Positions 32,314 through 45,812 of a stretch of DNA of 64,000 bases are shown here, one piece after another (within the stretch, counting starts at the first letter, position 1; each line of letters opens with the position of its first letter). A program made the translations under genes and the position numbers. The stretch spans positions 6,768,685-6,832,684 of the forward strand of contig CM068315.1 of assembly GCA_034766995.1 (NCBI GenBank). The letters are read 5' to 3'. This DNA comes from Acanthacorydalis orientalis. Its lineage: Eukaryota; Arthropoda; Insecta; Megaloptera; Corydalidae. Below the pieces are notes generated by a model that saw nothing but the letters and a program-made list of their open reading frames with translations, ran no database searches and had not been told where the DNA came from.

Positions 32314-32790
32314 GATACTATTATATATTGAAAGTATGAAAATGTAAACTAAAATAAGTTAATTTTACAATTAATTCATTAATTAAATTGAAATTAGTAT
32401 AATAATTAATAAAGTTTATTATAATTATCGAATAAATCAATTTATTTTTGGATTACATCAATTATAATATTGTATGAAATGATTAACAGAACTAATTAGT
32501 TATTTTGTTAAGATTACTTCACGGAACACAATATACAAAAAACCAACATTATACCGATTAAGGATTATGCCACTAATCAGTGGCATTTGTTATAAATCGA
32601 TGAAAAAGGATTTACTGTCAGCTTAAAAAAATAATTAGTTTTACATTATGATTCTGTTGTCTAAAATGATTTCATTGTCTAAATTTAAATGTGTTCAGAC
32701 TTCTGTGAGAAAAATTAAAATAAATTTTAATCAATATGTATCAAAATCTCTTGTCATTTTTAATGATCGATTATGACCGATACATTTTTA
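29274..32790. other. Intergenic region between CB2 and CB3
   Basis: About 3.5 kb of AT-rich DNA with TA tracts at about 29330-29365, 29852-29881, 31866-31921 and 32271-32310. I see no gene or recognisable mobile element. Confidence 0.6.
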
Positions 32791-32827
32791 TATAAAATAG
32801 GGGAGTGCATTCTGAAAAAAGTCAGTC
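32791..32827 (+). promoter_or_regulatory. Core promoter of CB3: TATA box plus TCAGT initiator
   Basis: TATAAAAT at 32791-32798 is followed 31 bp later by TCAGTC at 32822-32827, the spacing expected between a TATA box and the arthropod initiator. The start codon follows at 32916, giving a 5' UTR of about 90 nt. Confidence 0.7.
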
Positions 32828-32915
32828 AGGCTTTAAACTCCGTTGAAACTGAGAATCACTCTCAATATTTATAAGTATTCATTTGAAGAATAACAGACTT
32901 ACAACTAAAACCATA

Positions 32916-33028
32916 ATGAGAGGTAAACATACATTTTATTATAATTATTACAAGTATTTTATTTTAATTAATATGTTTTTTTATAAAAAACGAAGTATTG
33001 ATTAGTTTATATTAAATATAAATATAAT

Positions 33029-33073
<45 letters not shown>

Positions 33074-33803
33074 TTTTCTAATACTATTATTGTACATTAA
33101 TAACTATTTTACTATAAGTGTAAGAAATATTTTAGTACAAAAAGAATAAATTCTTTGTAAGAATTCTGCACCCTTAAACTAAAATTATTATAATTATAAT
33201 TAAAAATAACAAGTAAAATTGTACTTTAGTTCAATAGAAGAAGTAAAATAAATTTTAATTTTTGATACAAAGTAATAAACTAAAATGAATATACTTTTTT
33301 TTAATTTATACGAATAAGTTTAGCTTTGTTTTCAAATCTAAAACAATTTCAACAGATGGTTGATCGGTTATTGGGGTTTTAGTGTGTTTTAACAGCTAAC
33401 GTCATTAGCGCCCGAATTTTTAACAGAAAATACAATTGCAAAAAATGAATTTCCATTATTTTTCTGTTAAAGAAATTGATACTTTTATTCATTTCTCAAA
33501 CGATTACGCGTTCGATTACAACAGTTTTATAGTAATGTCAAAATAATTTTTAAAACATCAAAGTAATTTTTGATGTACATTTTGAAAGTAATGATATTTC
33601 TTATAGAATGATATCTCTGTACAGTTTGTCTGTTTAATTATTTAATTGTTTATTAATTTTATATTAGAGCAAACTTTTACAATTAAAAGTTGTTCATAGT
33701 TGAAGAATTGATTTTTATTGAAACGTGACAACTTTTTCATATCAAAAAAATTTTTTTCTTTATGTTCTTTAATGTAATTTATGATTCAGAAGATTTTGAG
33801 TAA

Positions 33804-33859
<56 letters not shown>

Positions 33860-35033
33860 CGTGTGTGTGGAATGTGTAGATATGTACATATATTTTTTAT
33901 CAGGTTATGTACATGTGTGTATATAAACGAAACAGTAATTTAAAATTGTTAATATTATGATTAGAAAATAATATATATTCATAAAAAAATAATGACATAT
34001 TATTCTTGTATTAGGTTACATTTTTGTCGTTTTGATGGGCTTGTCCATTAGTTATAATTCTGCAATGAGAGTTGAAGAACTAGTAAATCCATGGCCGGGA
34101 TGTCCTTTAGGACCACAAGGTCCTAAAGACGATGTGAAATTAGAAGTACAAGATGACTGTAATCAGTTTATACACTGCGAGAGCTTCGGAAAGCCACAGT
34201 TGAAATCCTGTGCGTTTAGTAAACCAGCTTTGGTATTTGATGGAGCGTTTGGAAAATGTGTATGGCCTTGGGAATCTACTCGTGACTGTTCAGGCTCATC
34301 TGAAACAACAACGAAAACTGTGCCTACAACGACAACGACAGAGAAAGAAGACGTTACATGTACTACAGATGAACCGTCAACAGTGCCAACGACTGTAAAA
34401 ACTACAACTCCGACTACAACAACAACCACTGAGAAAACTACAACTCCGACGACAACAACAACCACTGAGATAACTACAACATCTTGTCCAGTCGTTACAT
34501 GTCCTGAAATTTCAATACCTACATGTCCCGATGTCACTTGTCCGCATGTTACGTGCCCGGAAGTTACATGTCCCACTTGCCCAACTCCGGAAAAATGCCC
34601 TGAGGTTCCGAATGGTTGCGATACCTTCTTTTACGAACACGAGAAGAGTTGTCGTAAATATTATGAATGTAAACCGAAAGAGCGTACGTGCCCATCAAAA
34701 CTTCACTTTAATCCGAAAACGAAACAGTGCGATAGGCCTCAAAACGTTGGCTGCACTGGCATTAAATTGATAAATGATTTGTTGGAGGATCGTGATAATG
34801 ATCAGAATACAATGATATATAATGACGGGTCTGAGCCGTTTCCTGGATGCCCTGAAGAAATTGAAGAAGGTTCAATGACTGTCGTCTTGGAAATCAAGAA
34901 TGATTGTCAGCATTATATGATGTGCGTAGGCGGTAAAAAAGGTATCAAGAAAGAATGTCCGGCAGATCTTGTTTTCGATGAAAAGAAAGGTGTCTGCATT
35001 TTTAGAAAAGACAGCAACAGAACAGATTGTTAA
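32916..35033 (+). CDS. CB3: secreted chitin-binding protein with three CBM14-like domains
   Basis: Predicted 341-residue secreted protein. Exon 1 is 32916-32922 (ATGAGAG, donor GTAAAC); exon 2 is 34015-35033 (TAA). Splicing yields MRGYIFVVLMGLSISYNSAM, a signal peptide. Layout: a CBM14 domain (WPGCPLGPQGPKDD to WESTRDC); a Thr-rich, probably O-glycosylated linker; a run of Cys-Pro repeats (TCPDVTCPHVTCPEVTCP); a second CBM14 domain (NGCDTFFYEHEKSC to NVGC); and a third (FPGCPEEIEEGS to SNRTDC). It is a clear paralogue of CB4, which lies tail-to-tail with it 3.3 kb away and shares every block, but its Thr linker lacks CB4's TTPKP array. AATAAA lies at 35174. The role in a chitin matrix is inferred from the domains only. 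Confidence 0.9.
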
Positions 35034-35173
35034 AAAACAATACAGTCTTTTTTAACACAGATTTTTTGAAAATTATAATGTTTATGGAAATGATTTTATA
35101 TTTAACCGATTATTAAATATCTATTGTTATTTATTAAATATGTATAAATGTTTAGTGTATTAAGTTGCATATA

Positions 35174-35179
35174 AATAAA
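35174..35179 (+). terminator. Polyadenylation signal of CB3
   Basis: AATAAA 141 bp downstream of the CB3 stop codon. Confidence 0.55.
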
Positions 35180-37821
35180 CAATTTTTACTTGTATCCTTT
35201 TTTTTCATTTACAATCAAAATAATTTATTTTATAATAGATTCGATTATTATATAAAAAAAATATTATGAGAGAATTTTTGTTCAAAACTAATAAATCAGA
35301 ATAAAATCACATATGTTGATAAATTAATGAGTAACGGCAATTGCTTGCGGGCAATTCAATTTATTTTTTCTGTTTATAATAATATTTAATGGAGTTTTGA
35401 AGACATTCATTTAGTTATTTTTATAGTTATTGTGTTTAAAATGTCCCTACATTATTTTTCCGTACATTATTAATTTCTATATTTTCTTCAGTTGACAAAT
35501 TGATACCAAATTCTTTAATTTTGATGTTTGGTAATGCTTGCTAATTTTATAGTGATATTTTTTTTACATTTATATTTTGTATTTTTATTGCCTAAAAACG
35601 AATTTATTTTTTACCCCTATTAAAATGATAATCATTAAATTATAGAGTTAATTAACACATAGACAATAAGACTAGTAATTTTATACACTTAAATTTTATT
35701 TATAATATATTTGTTAACAATTAAACTGTTTACATACTTGGTAATATTCTTTTTCTGGTTTTCGAAAGATGTAACGCAGAAAATAATATAAGTCCGCAAT
35801 TAATTTTCTTTAATTTTTTAATATTAATGTGTATATGTGTATAATTCATGAATTGTGTTTTATGTTTTTATGTATGTAAAAAAAGTGGCAGGAAAATTTT
35901 ATACATACATTTATGTTATATTCATTTCTGTTTTATTTTTTTAGTGGATGGAATTATGAAGAGGATCTCATATTTAATATAAAATAATTTGAATTAAAAA
36001 AAATAATATTTTTATTATAGTGTAATTTGTTATATTATTTATTTCCACGTAGTTTTGCAAAAAAAATTAATAACGACCAGATGTTAATTTTTTTTTGTAT
36101 AAACTTTAATAGGGATCTTTTATCATAGCTATTACTCAGTTAATAAAGTAATAATGTAATTACTGTAAAAGTACTTTAATATTTTGAAACAAATTTTAGG
36201 AATTCATGAAGCTTATTTTTTACTAAATAATGAAATATGTACATAAAAATTACTGAAAGGTGTAACGGATTAAAATTATATAAAAAATTGTAAAATAACC
36301 GATTTGAAAAATATTGAAACATATTTAAAATACCTGAAATAAATTAAGAAATGAAGGGAAACATTTAAGAGCAATTAGATTGGTATGTAATGATTTTGAT
36401 GTTTAAAAAAATAATAATCTTGTGATAATACGTAGGTACAATGTTTAGATAAATTAAAAGTAAAATATTTATAGATCTATTTGTGACTTAGATGGAAAAA
36501 TACTTTCATTTTCAAGCAAAATAGAAACTATATCTGTTTTCGAAGATAAAAATAAGACAGTTGTCTTATAAAGGATAACGTTGGGTATATCCGAAAAAAA
36601 TATATCGTTTACTTTATATAATGATAAAAGTATATTTGATTCTAATAATTACTGTAGATTTTTCTGTACCTTAACGTTCATAAGATGATGACATCACCAT
36701 GAAAATGCGTATAAGCAATTATCAAAAACAATCAATAATTATTTATTGAAAATTTTTGAATAAAAAAATGTAATTTATGGGATGAAAAAAATAATTCGTT
36801 TGTGAAAATCCAATAAAACTATTACGATTGATAGATAAAGACAATTTTAAATATTCTGGCATGTAATTAAACAATTTAAAGAAAATAACTGTAAAAAAAA
36901 TTATCAGAAGGTGTAATTTTTAAATTTGATTAAATTATTTTTTCTTCTAAGATAACATTGTGATAATCAAATAGGATGAATGAAGTTAAAAAGAGACTCT
37001 TTATTCATCTATTTTATTAAATATATCTGTCGGATCGTCATTCCATCAGGTTTTTTCAAAATTTTTGACCAAAAATGATTCTGAAAATTTGAAAATATAA
37101 AAATACACATTAACTTGTTCATATTGTCAGGTCTTTATTATTAAAGAAGATTTATATAGTTATTCTGGAAATGGAAGTAAATGAAAAGTGAAAATATATT
37201 ATTGTTTAGTTTATTTTTTTAATATCTTTTTTCTTGTTTCTTTAATGAAATAATCGTGACGAAATTTTATATATGATCAAATAACAACTTAGTAAAGTTA
37301 TTGTTTATATTTTTTTAGCTGATCTGACTACTTCAGAGTCACTTTTTATTTTCGAAGAAAAGCAGTTTTAGATAACTCAAACTATTTATATCTATCTGAA
37401 AATGTAACCAGTTCCGAAACTAGTAATACGAGATAAAACTTTTTAAAGAAATACTTATTTATCTTTTATCAATATTTTCTACGTATTTTTGATTAATAGA
37501 ATATTATTTCATTCGACTTTAATTAAGAGCATGCAGTTTTATTTATTATGATTAATAATTAGATAAGAAACTATTCATTTTTTCTTACTAGTAATCAACT
37601 TTATGATGGAACGTAGAACATATTAGAGAAATCAGTATAAAAACAAATTTATAAAATCATATAAAATTTTTATTAATGTAGTTTATGACATTTATTTACT
37701 TTACTTTTTTTCAGTGCCATTTTTATTTATTTATTTCTTTGTTTTAATATAATATTTTTTTATATTAATATACGTACACTTATATACACATGCTCACATG
37801 ACACACACACACAGACACACC

Positions 37822-37865
<44 letters not shown>

Positions 37866-38021
37866 CATATATAAAATATATTTAGATTCAAATTTTAATT
37901 AATTTAACTTTTATACTTCAGGGTGATGATTTGTTACCATGAAATGATCAAAACGATTATTGATCTTTTGAAGAAAAATATATTTATTTAAAATGATAGA
38001 AGATAAAAATGTGTATAACTG

Positions 38022-38068
<47 letters not shown>

Positions 38069-38281
38069 AATTAGAAATTGAATTTTTGATCAAGTTCAAA
38101 TCAATAATAGATTGATGATGGTAAGATAATGTGTTAAAATAAGTTTACAAAAATAAAGCATTATTTAAATAGAAAAATGTCATTTAGAAAATAAAAAAAT
38201 GATTATGAAGAAGTATGATTCGAATATATATGAATAAAATAGAAATATATGCTAAAATTAATATATTTGTTATTGGTTCAT
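35180..38281. other. Intergenic region between convergent CB3 and CB4
   Basis: About 3.1 kb between the 3' ends of two convergent paralogues. It holds a half copy of the fold-back family (36665-36820) and TA tracts at about 37826-37858 and 38026-38064. No gene seen. Confidence 0.6.
36665..36820. mobile_element. Fold-back/MITE-like element, partial copy B
   Basis: Colinear with the right half of the palindromic element at 22340-22650. Shared landmarks in order: TTTTTCTGTA, GATGATGACATCA, AAAATGCGTATAAGCAAT, CAATCAATAAT, ATTTATTGAA, ATGGGATGA, CGTTTGTGAAAATC. The opposite arm is not recognisable, so this is half an element or a much-eroded copy. Confidence 0.6.
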
Positions 38282-38287
38282 TTTATT
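38282..38287 (-). terminator. Polyadenylation signal of CB4
   Basis: AATAAA on the minus strand, about 57 bp past the CB4 stop codon. Confidence 0.5.
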
Positions 38288-38344
38288 ACAATTTTTGTAC
38301 GGTTTTTCATATAAGAGACATAATAAAATAAATTATTATAAAAA

Positions 38345-39662
38345 TCAACAATCAGTTCTATCGCTGTCCCGTTTAAACACGCAGACTCCTTTCTTTTGAT
38401 CGAAGATAAGATCTGCAGGGCATTCTTTTCTGATTCCTTTTCCGTCACCGACACACAACATGTATTTTTGACAATCATTCTTGATTTCAAGTAAGACAGC
38501 AGTAGATCCTTCGTTTATTTCTTGAGGACATCCGGGGAAAGGTTCAGATCCGTCGCTGTAGATCAATATGGACGGGTCTTTTTTCTTTTCTTGCATCATA
38601 TCGAAAAGTTGCTTCTTACCGCTACATTTGGCGTTCTTGGGCTTGTCGCACATCTTCAGTTTAGCGTTAAAGTGTAGTCCGGATGGACAAATTCTTTCTT
38701 CTGGTTTGCATTCGTAATATTTTCGACAGCTTTTCTCGTGTTCGTAGAAGAATGTATCACAACCATTTGGACCCGGGGGACATATCTCTGCAGGTGGACA
38801 AGAGGGACAAGTAACAGCGGGACATGTTACGTCTGGACATGTAACAGGGGGACAAGTGACAGGAGCAATTGTAGGACATGTGACTATTGGACAAGCGGTG
38901 GTTGTTGGAGTCGGAGTTGTTGGTTTTGGAGTTGTTGGTTTCGGAGTTGTTGGTTTTGGAGTTGTTGGTTTTGGAGTGGTTGGTTTTGGAGTTGTCGGTT
39001 TCGGAGTTGTTGGTTTTGGAGTTGTTGGTTTTGGAGTTGTTGGTTTTGGAGTTGTTGGTTTTGGAGTTGTCGGTTTCGGAGTTGTTGGTTTCGGAGTTGT
39101 TGGTTTCGGAGTTGTTGGTTTCGGAGTTGTCGGTTTCGGAGTTGTTGGTTTAGGTGTTGTTGGTTTCGGAGTTGTACTCTCACATGGATCTTGAGTTGTC
39201 GTGCCAGAACAGTCTCGATTAGATTCCCAAGGCCATACGCATCTTCCTTGTTTTCCGTCAAATACTAACGCCGGATCACTCGGTGCACAATTTTTCAGTT
39301 GTGGCCTACCAAAACTTTCACAATGTATGAACTGATTACAGTTATCAGCTACTTCTAATTTGACATCGTCGTTTGGTCCTTGAGGTCCAAGTGGACAACC
39401 GGGCCAAGGATTAATTAAATCTTCAACTTTCATCGTGTACGCGGAACTGATGGACAGAGCCATTAAGATGAATACAGTGAAACCTAAACAGGTAATCGTA
39501 TTACTTGTACCTTGGAATAAATTTTGACATTATTTCGTGCAAATCTATTTAAATGGAATTTAATGAAAACATGCATACAATAAAAAATTGAAATATAAAG
39601 CATTTATAACCGTATTTATTGTAGAAAAATAATTTAAGTATAGAAATATATTTACCTTCCAT
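38345..39662 (-). CDS. CB4: secreted chitin-binding protein with TTPKP repeat array
   Basis: Predicted 381-residue secreted protein. Exon 1 is 39656-39662 (ATGGAAG, donor GTAAAT); exon 2 is 38345-39483 (TGA). Splicing gives MEGFTVFILMALSISSAYTM, a signal peptide. Order: CBM14 domain (WPGCPLGPQGPNDD to ESNRDC); about 17 tandem TTPKP pentapeptides ending TTPTPTTT; a Cys-Pro run (TCPPVTCPDVTCPAVTCP); a second CBM14 domain (NGCDTFFYEHEKSC to NAKC); and a third (FPGCPQEINEGS to SDRTDC). The Thr/Pro array is mucin-like, probably O-glycosylated and extended. Apart from the array it matches CB3 block for block. The array length is likely to vary between individuals. Confidence 0.91.
38900..39175 (-). 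repeat. 15-bp tandem repeat encoding TTPKP in CB4
   Basis: The plus strand shows units of the form GGAGTTGTTGGTTTT with C/T and G/A differences at third positions. That pattern is a codon-level minisatellite of about 17 units coding for Thr-Thr-Pro-Lys-Pro. Synonymous differences in patterned blocks (for example GTCGGTTTC units recurring) suggest copying of multi-unit segments. Confidence 0.92.
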
Positions 39663-39718
39663 TTTACTTCTTGCTTTATTTTGTACTCGAATGTTTATCG
39701 TACAAGAATGAGCAGTTC

Positions 39719-39751
39719 ACTGAATTTTTTGAAATAATTCTTTAGTTTATA
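39719..39751 (-). promoter_or_regulatory. Core promoter of CB4: TATA box plus TCAGT initiator
   Basis: On the minus strand TATAAAC (39751 down to 39745) is followed 28 bp later by TCAGT (39723 down to 39719). The start codon is about 57 bp downstream. The arrangement matches CB3. Confidence 0.6.
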
Positions 39752-40406
39752 TTAGCAAATTTAATGCAATCAATCACTGGTGACACGTTTTTCGATAAAA
39801 AAGATTAAGGAAAATACAAAACATCTTACAGAACATTTGTCGTATTTAATTTAATATGAGAATAAATTTTATTTATATAATTAAAGACAGTGTGCAGAAT
39901 TAATTTGAGTGATTATTTATTAATCAATGGAATTGAAATGACATTAAGATATCATTTTTCACTGAAAATTTCGATTTAATTATTTTAATTTTAATGTAAT
40001 CTATTGTTTATTACTATTAATGACTGATTGAGTTATTTTTTTTTGTAACGATAAACATTATAATGTAGGTTTTATCATTAGAAACTAAATAATAAATTAT
40101 TTATTTATTTGGAAAAATGTAATTATGTTCAGATAACACAATTTGAACCCATGAGAATCATTTTAACTCTTAGATTATAATTAGAATGTGTTAGGAAGAA
40201 CATAAAAAAGTAGTATGGTATATTCTAGAAAATCAAAATCATGTTCATTTTTAAAGAGACAAGTAACTTCAAATAAAGGATTCTAATTTAAAGTATATGA
40301 TGTACAGATGAACAAATGTTTTTAATAGTTTAGATGTTATTAATTAAAAAATAATTAATTATTATAATAATGTTACGAATAATGGATTACTATATAAATA
40401 TTAGTA

Positions 40407-41652
40407 CGAGGTTTAATAAAAAAATATTCAGAGTGTGCACAGTTTTATATTTAGTAAGTGGAGACAGGAAGTAGTGATTTGGTACGATGCGGCCATTAGT
40501 AGTGAGTTGACTGCAGTTGAGATCATATTGAAAAGTCATTTCTCTTGATGGTTATAGTGGTTTTCATAATTCGTTTTTTTTTATCCCACCGATTTTTAAA
40601 ATGGAAATGATTGAAGAGAAGCGCATCAGTGTGAAATTTTGTTTTAAACTTGAAAATACAGAGACAGAAATACTTCAACTTTTGGAAACGACTTTTTGGG
40701 AAGATGCTCTGAGTTAAACTACGTGTTTCGAGTAGTTTAAGCACTTTAAAAGGGAGGAAGAACTTCAATTAAAGAGGATAAAAGACCAGGTAGACATTCA
40801 ATGAAAAAGTTATAGAAGTTCATGAACTTATCCGTACCAATCGGTACTTGACTGTTAGTGAGCTTACAAAACAAGTAGGATTATAATACAGGTCTTAACA
40901 AAACATTTTGATCAATGGTTTAGATATGAGTAATGTTACTGCAAAGTTTGTTTCTCATTTCTTAACAGAAGGCCAGAAAGAGAACAGAATGGAAATCTCA
41001 AGAGATCTTCTTGGAAAGTGGACGAAGCGAACGGAATTTCTTCGATAACATCATAGCAGGCGATGAAAGTTGGATTTGTGGGTATGCCATGGAAACAAAA
41101 ACTTCAGTCTTAGAAATGGAAAATATCGAGTTCTCGAGATCGAAGAAAATTCGATAAGTGAAATCGAATGTAAAAATCATGATCAACATATTTTTATATT
41201 TTTAATAGTTTGTTTACCGTGAATGGGTATCATTAAGTTAAACAGTAAATCAATGTTTTTATTTTCAGGTTCTGTAGTGGTTATGTGACACAAGAAGAAG
41301 CGGATTGAAAGTTGGAAAAGTCGATCGAGAATTTTTATCACGACAATACATCACTTTATGTTTCCCTATTGGTTCGGTTATGTTTCAAAGAATAGTCACT
41401 CTCATTTTCCACCCACTATACTCATCTGACTTGACTCTGTGTGATTTTTTTTCGTTTTTAAAACGAAAGAGTTCGTTAAAAGGACGTCGTTTTTAAACGA
41501 ATGAAGAGATAAAAGAAAATGTGGAGACTGACTTAAAACACAAAAGCACCGTTTAGTTAACGAGCAGTTTCTGCTGATTTACCACCCATTTTGAACCCTT
41601 ACAAAAAATAGCTCTTGATTGCTTCTTTTCCTTTTTTAATCCATTACCTCAA
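40407..41652 (+). mobile_element. Degenerate mariner (DD34D) transposon
   Basis: A broken mariner transposase can be followed in shifting frames on the plus strand. Landmarks: N-terminal helix-turn-helix part near 40620-40730 (RISVKFCFKLENTETEILQL); RPERE and related text near 40975; the first catalytic Asp in AGDESWICGY (about 41056-41085); YHDN with the second Asp near 41342; and a third Asp in SDLTLCDFF near 41443, about 34 residues on. Many stops and frameshifts make it inactive. The proposed ends share GAGGT (CGAGGTTTAATAAA at the left, TTGAGGTAATGG reversed at the right) and are flanked by TA, the mariner target. The length of about 1.25 kb fits the family. Confidence 0.85.
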
Positions 41653-43065
41653 TATGAAGCGAAATTAATAATAAAACCAAAGTCGATTTTAACAAAATGT
41701 AGACCGAAAAATGGACTTTAAAATGATATTAACATGAAAAGGATTAAATGATACTTTCATTGAAAAAAATAAGGTAAGAACTCGGAAAACAAAAACCGCA
41801 ATTGCTTTCTTACCAATCTAATATTTTAAAGACGACCATTTTAATTTAAAATATTTCTTATAAATAAAGTTTTATAATGTTAGTTAACTTTGTCATGGGC
41901 ACATAAATAATATTCATATACTAAAAGATTGTAAATGCCTGGAAATATTAAGAGACGGATTACTTCCTAATATCAATCAGACTACCATCAGTGTATTTAT
42001 GGAATTAGTGCTTGTGGTTAATTTAGTAAAATTTTTAAAGCATTTTTTCAAAAGACTGGAAATTAAAATAGAGTTTAAAAATAGAATGTAAGAAATAAAT
42101 AAATATGCAGATAGAGTAAAATATAATAAGTGAAATATAATTAAAATTTAGTAGAATAGCCAAGTTTTGTATCTGTCACGTTTAAATTTTGTTACTAATC
42201 TGTAAAAGTAGTGTGAAACGTGAATGTATACGAGATTAACTAAGTATGTGTACCTCGATAAAAAATATAATGTAAGTTCCGGTATTTTTTGATCAAATAT
42301 CATAGAACTGTACTGAAAAACAGGTACACATAAAATTAGAATAAAATAATTAAGAAATATTACAAATTAAAAAATACGATAATCAAATATTATCAAATAT
42401 TACAAATTATTAAATATTACAATAATAATAAATACAATTAAAGGTAGTTACAAAAAAACAATTTACAAATTAACAAATATTATCATTTTAGAGACAAGGC
42501 AGTTATTGTGATGTCTTCAACAATTACTAAAAAAAGAAAATTGATAAAATGTGCAGTTATTCTAAGTTAATATTTTTTTTAATGTAACAAATAGAAGCTA
42601 GCATACTTATTTTGGATGTGTATATTCGGATATTGACGCTGGAGCAAAAAAGAGATTCAGCATTGATTAGAATAAATCGAAATTTAATTTATTCAATTAG
42701 TATACGTTATACAAGGTGTTTTTTTTGGAAACAGAACCGAACAATTTTGTAACATAAAGATATTACATATGCTTTGCTCATAATAAAGAACGTCAAATCA
42801 ATAGAACAGAGAATTATCCTATGTGTAAGTATATATCTTATAATTTTATGTTAATAGTTTCATCAATATGTTAAAAATCCCAAGTACACCACAAAGCAAT
42901 TTAAACAGCATCGACAAAATAAAATTAAGCATATTCGTAGGATATTAAATTTTGTAAACTTGAAAATGATTCGTGGGAAAAAGTCATTTGTAAAATTGTA
43001 GTACAAAATATATATGAAAATAAGTACTAATTATAGTCAGTTGTTTCAACTGGATAGAAAAATTC
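41653..43065. other. Intergenic region between mariner relic and duplicated block
   Basis: About 1.4 kb of AT-rich DNA without a recognisable gene, RNA or mobile element. Confidence 0.55.
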
Positions 43066-43365
43066 TCTTTTGATGTTTTGAATATGTGTTACTTCAATTA
43101 ATTATTGCTTTTAAGTATACGAATAAAGTCGTTGTAGGTAGTGATAATAGGATTTACAACTTCATCTATGAATATTTTTTAATTTATGGAGATGATTTAA
43201 AATAACCTTTCTAACATATAAATACGTTTTATTGAATTGTTGAGTAATTAATGCGTTTATGCGTAATTCAACTAAGTAATGTGGATAAATGTATTAATAT
43301 TATTTTTTAAATATTATCACTCTGATAAAAGAGAAGTAATTAGACGCACATTAGTCGCTTTAATT

Positions 43366-43413
<48 letters not shown>

Positions 43414-43460
43414 CATGTGTGTGTGTGTAAATGTGAGTGTGCATGGAATGTGTATTATTA

Positions 43461-43510
<50 letters not shown>

Positions 43511-43676
43511 CTTGACATCACTAATAGTTTCAAGTCTTAAAGGTGATAAAATATAAATAGGTTTTAATGAATTGTTATCATTTATGCGCTTTAAATTGAA
43601 ATAAATAATGTGGATATATGTATTAATGTTTAAATATTCTCATGCATATAAAAGAGAAGTAATTAGACGAAATTAA

Positions 43677-43744
<68 letters not shown>

Positions 43745-43930
43745 ATGTAACTGAGCATGGCATGTGTATTATTAATATATATTACTTCATAGCATTAGTA
43801 ATTTCAAGTCTTAAAGGTGCTACAAAAAAAAAAATAATAATATTTTTATAAAAATATATTTTAATAAATAAAATAGACTTATAATAAATATGTACAAATT
43901 AAATATAAATATTCAATTACAGTTAATGTA

Positions 43931-44557
43931 TTAAGGATTAACATCACATTTTCTACTAGACTGCGATTTCCAAACACATTTACCGAAATTCTTGTCGAAA
44001 ATGAGTGTTGGTTCTAAGGGATCTGACTGTGCACAACATCTGATATGAGCGATACCTTCGTTATCACACTGTGCAAATTTACCGCATTCACCATCGATTT
44101 CTAGTAGAACTGGACTTGAACCTGGAGGAAGTGATGTTTGTGGACATCCGGGATAAGGTTCGTCTGTAGTATATTCTTTACAAACATCTGTTTCGTTTCT
44201 CAATACTCTTAAGTGATCGTATGATGGTGACGGAAGATGAGCTGCTTTCCAACATTCTTGACGCGATGTTAACCATGGCCAAATGCACATTCTTAAAGAT
44301 GGTTCGAATACTAGCGAAGGATTCGACGGCGAACAACTCATAAGATGACCGAGCCCATAGTTATCACAAAAAATGTATTCATCACAATTTTCTACCGGAA
44401 GAAATACATTGATTCCATTCCAGGGCCCTGATGGACATCGAGAGTTTATACTGGCAGCGTTATTGCCCACAAAGAAGAATGCAGCGAAAAGGAAGATGAT
44501 TCCTGTTACAAAAATATTTTATCAATAATGTTTTCATATTAACATAAAAAGGAACTA

Positions 44558-44614
<57 letters not shown>

Positions 44615-44940
44615 GTTATGATCATGTATTGAAAATACAATAAAAATTGTTAGACTCTGTTTTAACAAATATCAATTTCAATATTTGTATAAAAAGAATA
44701 TTATATTTGTACAATAAAATATTTTATTTGAATCTAAAATGTAATCAATTCAATGGTAGTTTAAAAAATATAATAGTTTTTAATATATAAGTTTTTTTCG
44801 TATTGGAAATTACTTTTTAAAACATATTTTTGCATAGTGTTGATACCGAAGTAGTTTTATTGTGGGATTTAAATTATACTTTTATGATTAATTAGTTGAG
44901 AATTATTTATATGATATATTAATTTCTTAAATATTTTTTA

Positions 44941-44984
<44 letters not shown>

Positions 44985-45756
44985 ATGTATGTGTATAGAT
45001 AACTATTTAGTTTTTATGGTATATTTAGTAAATTTTACCATGACATTACTGTAGTTGGAATTTATAATTTCTCTGATTAGAGATTTTAATTAATAATTCA
45101 TATACGTATGTTTTTACAAAAAAAAAATATATAGGTATATTAATTATAATTGTAATAAACTGTGATATGTCTCAAATAATTTGTCGATAATTCATATACA
45201 AAGGATATTTTTGAAATATTTTTTTTGCAATTTCTCGAGTAGGTTTTAAATTTTAGTAAATAATTCACAATGATAGTAAAAGTCATTGCTTTGCTACATA
45301 AATTATAAAATTTAACTAGATTTATTTTTCAATATAATATTTTTAATTATATTTAATAGTTGCTATACATTACTAAGCATATAGAAGTCACATGTTCACA
45401 AATATTGAATTAACATAGAATAAAATTAATTAATAAAGTATATTGATAGAACCTGTATTACGGAGATAAATACTTATTTAAAAAAAAAGTGAAATATATT
45501 TCCAAAATAAATTATTGAATCAAAATAAATTACCATTGATTATTGTATTGTATAAAATAAAAAAGATATTACTTTATAGTTATTTTTAATATATCAAATT
45601 TCATAAATGTAATTCTTAAACGTAGACATTGGGCGAAATTTGTTTATTTTTAAATCATTATAAAAATATTATACAAAATAAACTTTTTAATAATTTTTAT
45701 TTTAAAGAATGATTAACATATTATTTTAATTAAACGTTTTATTACTTACGGAACAT
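43931..45756 (-). CDS. CB5: secreted two-domain chitin-binding (CBM14) protein
   Basis: Predicted 192-residue secreted protein. Exon 1 is 45750-45756 (ATGTTCC, donor GTAAGT); exon 2 is 43931-44502 (acceptor TTTTTGTAACAG, TAA). The spliced start reads MFRIIFLFAAFFFVGNNAAS, a signal peptide; without exon 1 most of it is lost. Domain 1 runs from CPSGPWNGINVFLPVENC to TSRQEC and domain 2 from YPGCPQTSLPPGSSPV to SSRKC. Both have six cysteines and the C-x5-C, W(P/K) pattern of the cluster. Domain 2 has an extra adjacent cysteine (RCCAQ), also seen in the last domain of CB7. It is nearly identical to CB6, the product of a recent block duplication. Binding to extracellular chitin is expected from the family; tissue is unknown. 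Confidence 0.92.
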
Positions 45757-45812
45757 TATTTTGAAGATTCTATGCTGTACTATTCAAAACGTATACTTGT
45801 AGTTATATCCAC

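Noticed and set aside
38738..39268. Plus-strand frames rich in CWFRSCWF, GFGVVGFGVV or ELLVSELLV opposite CB4.
   Set aside because: These are the three complementary readings of the TTPKP minisatellite, not genes.
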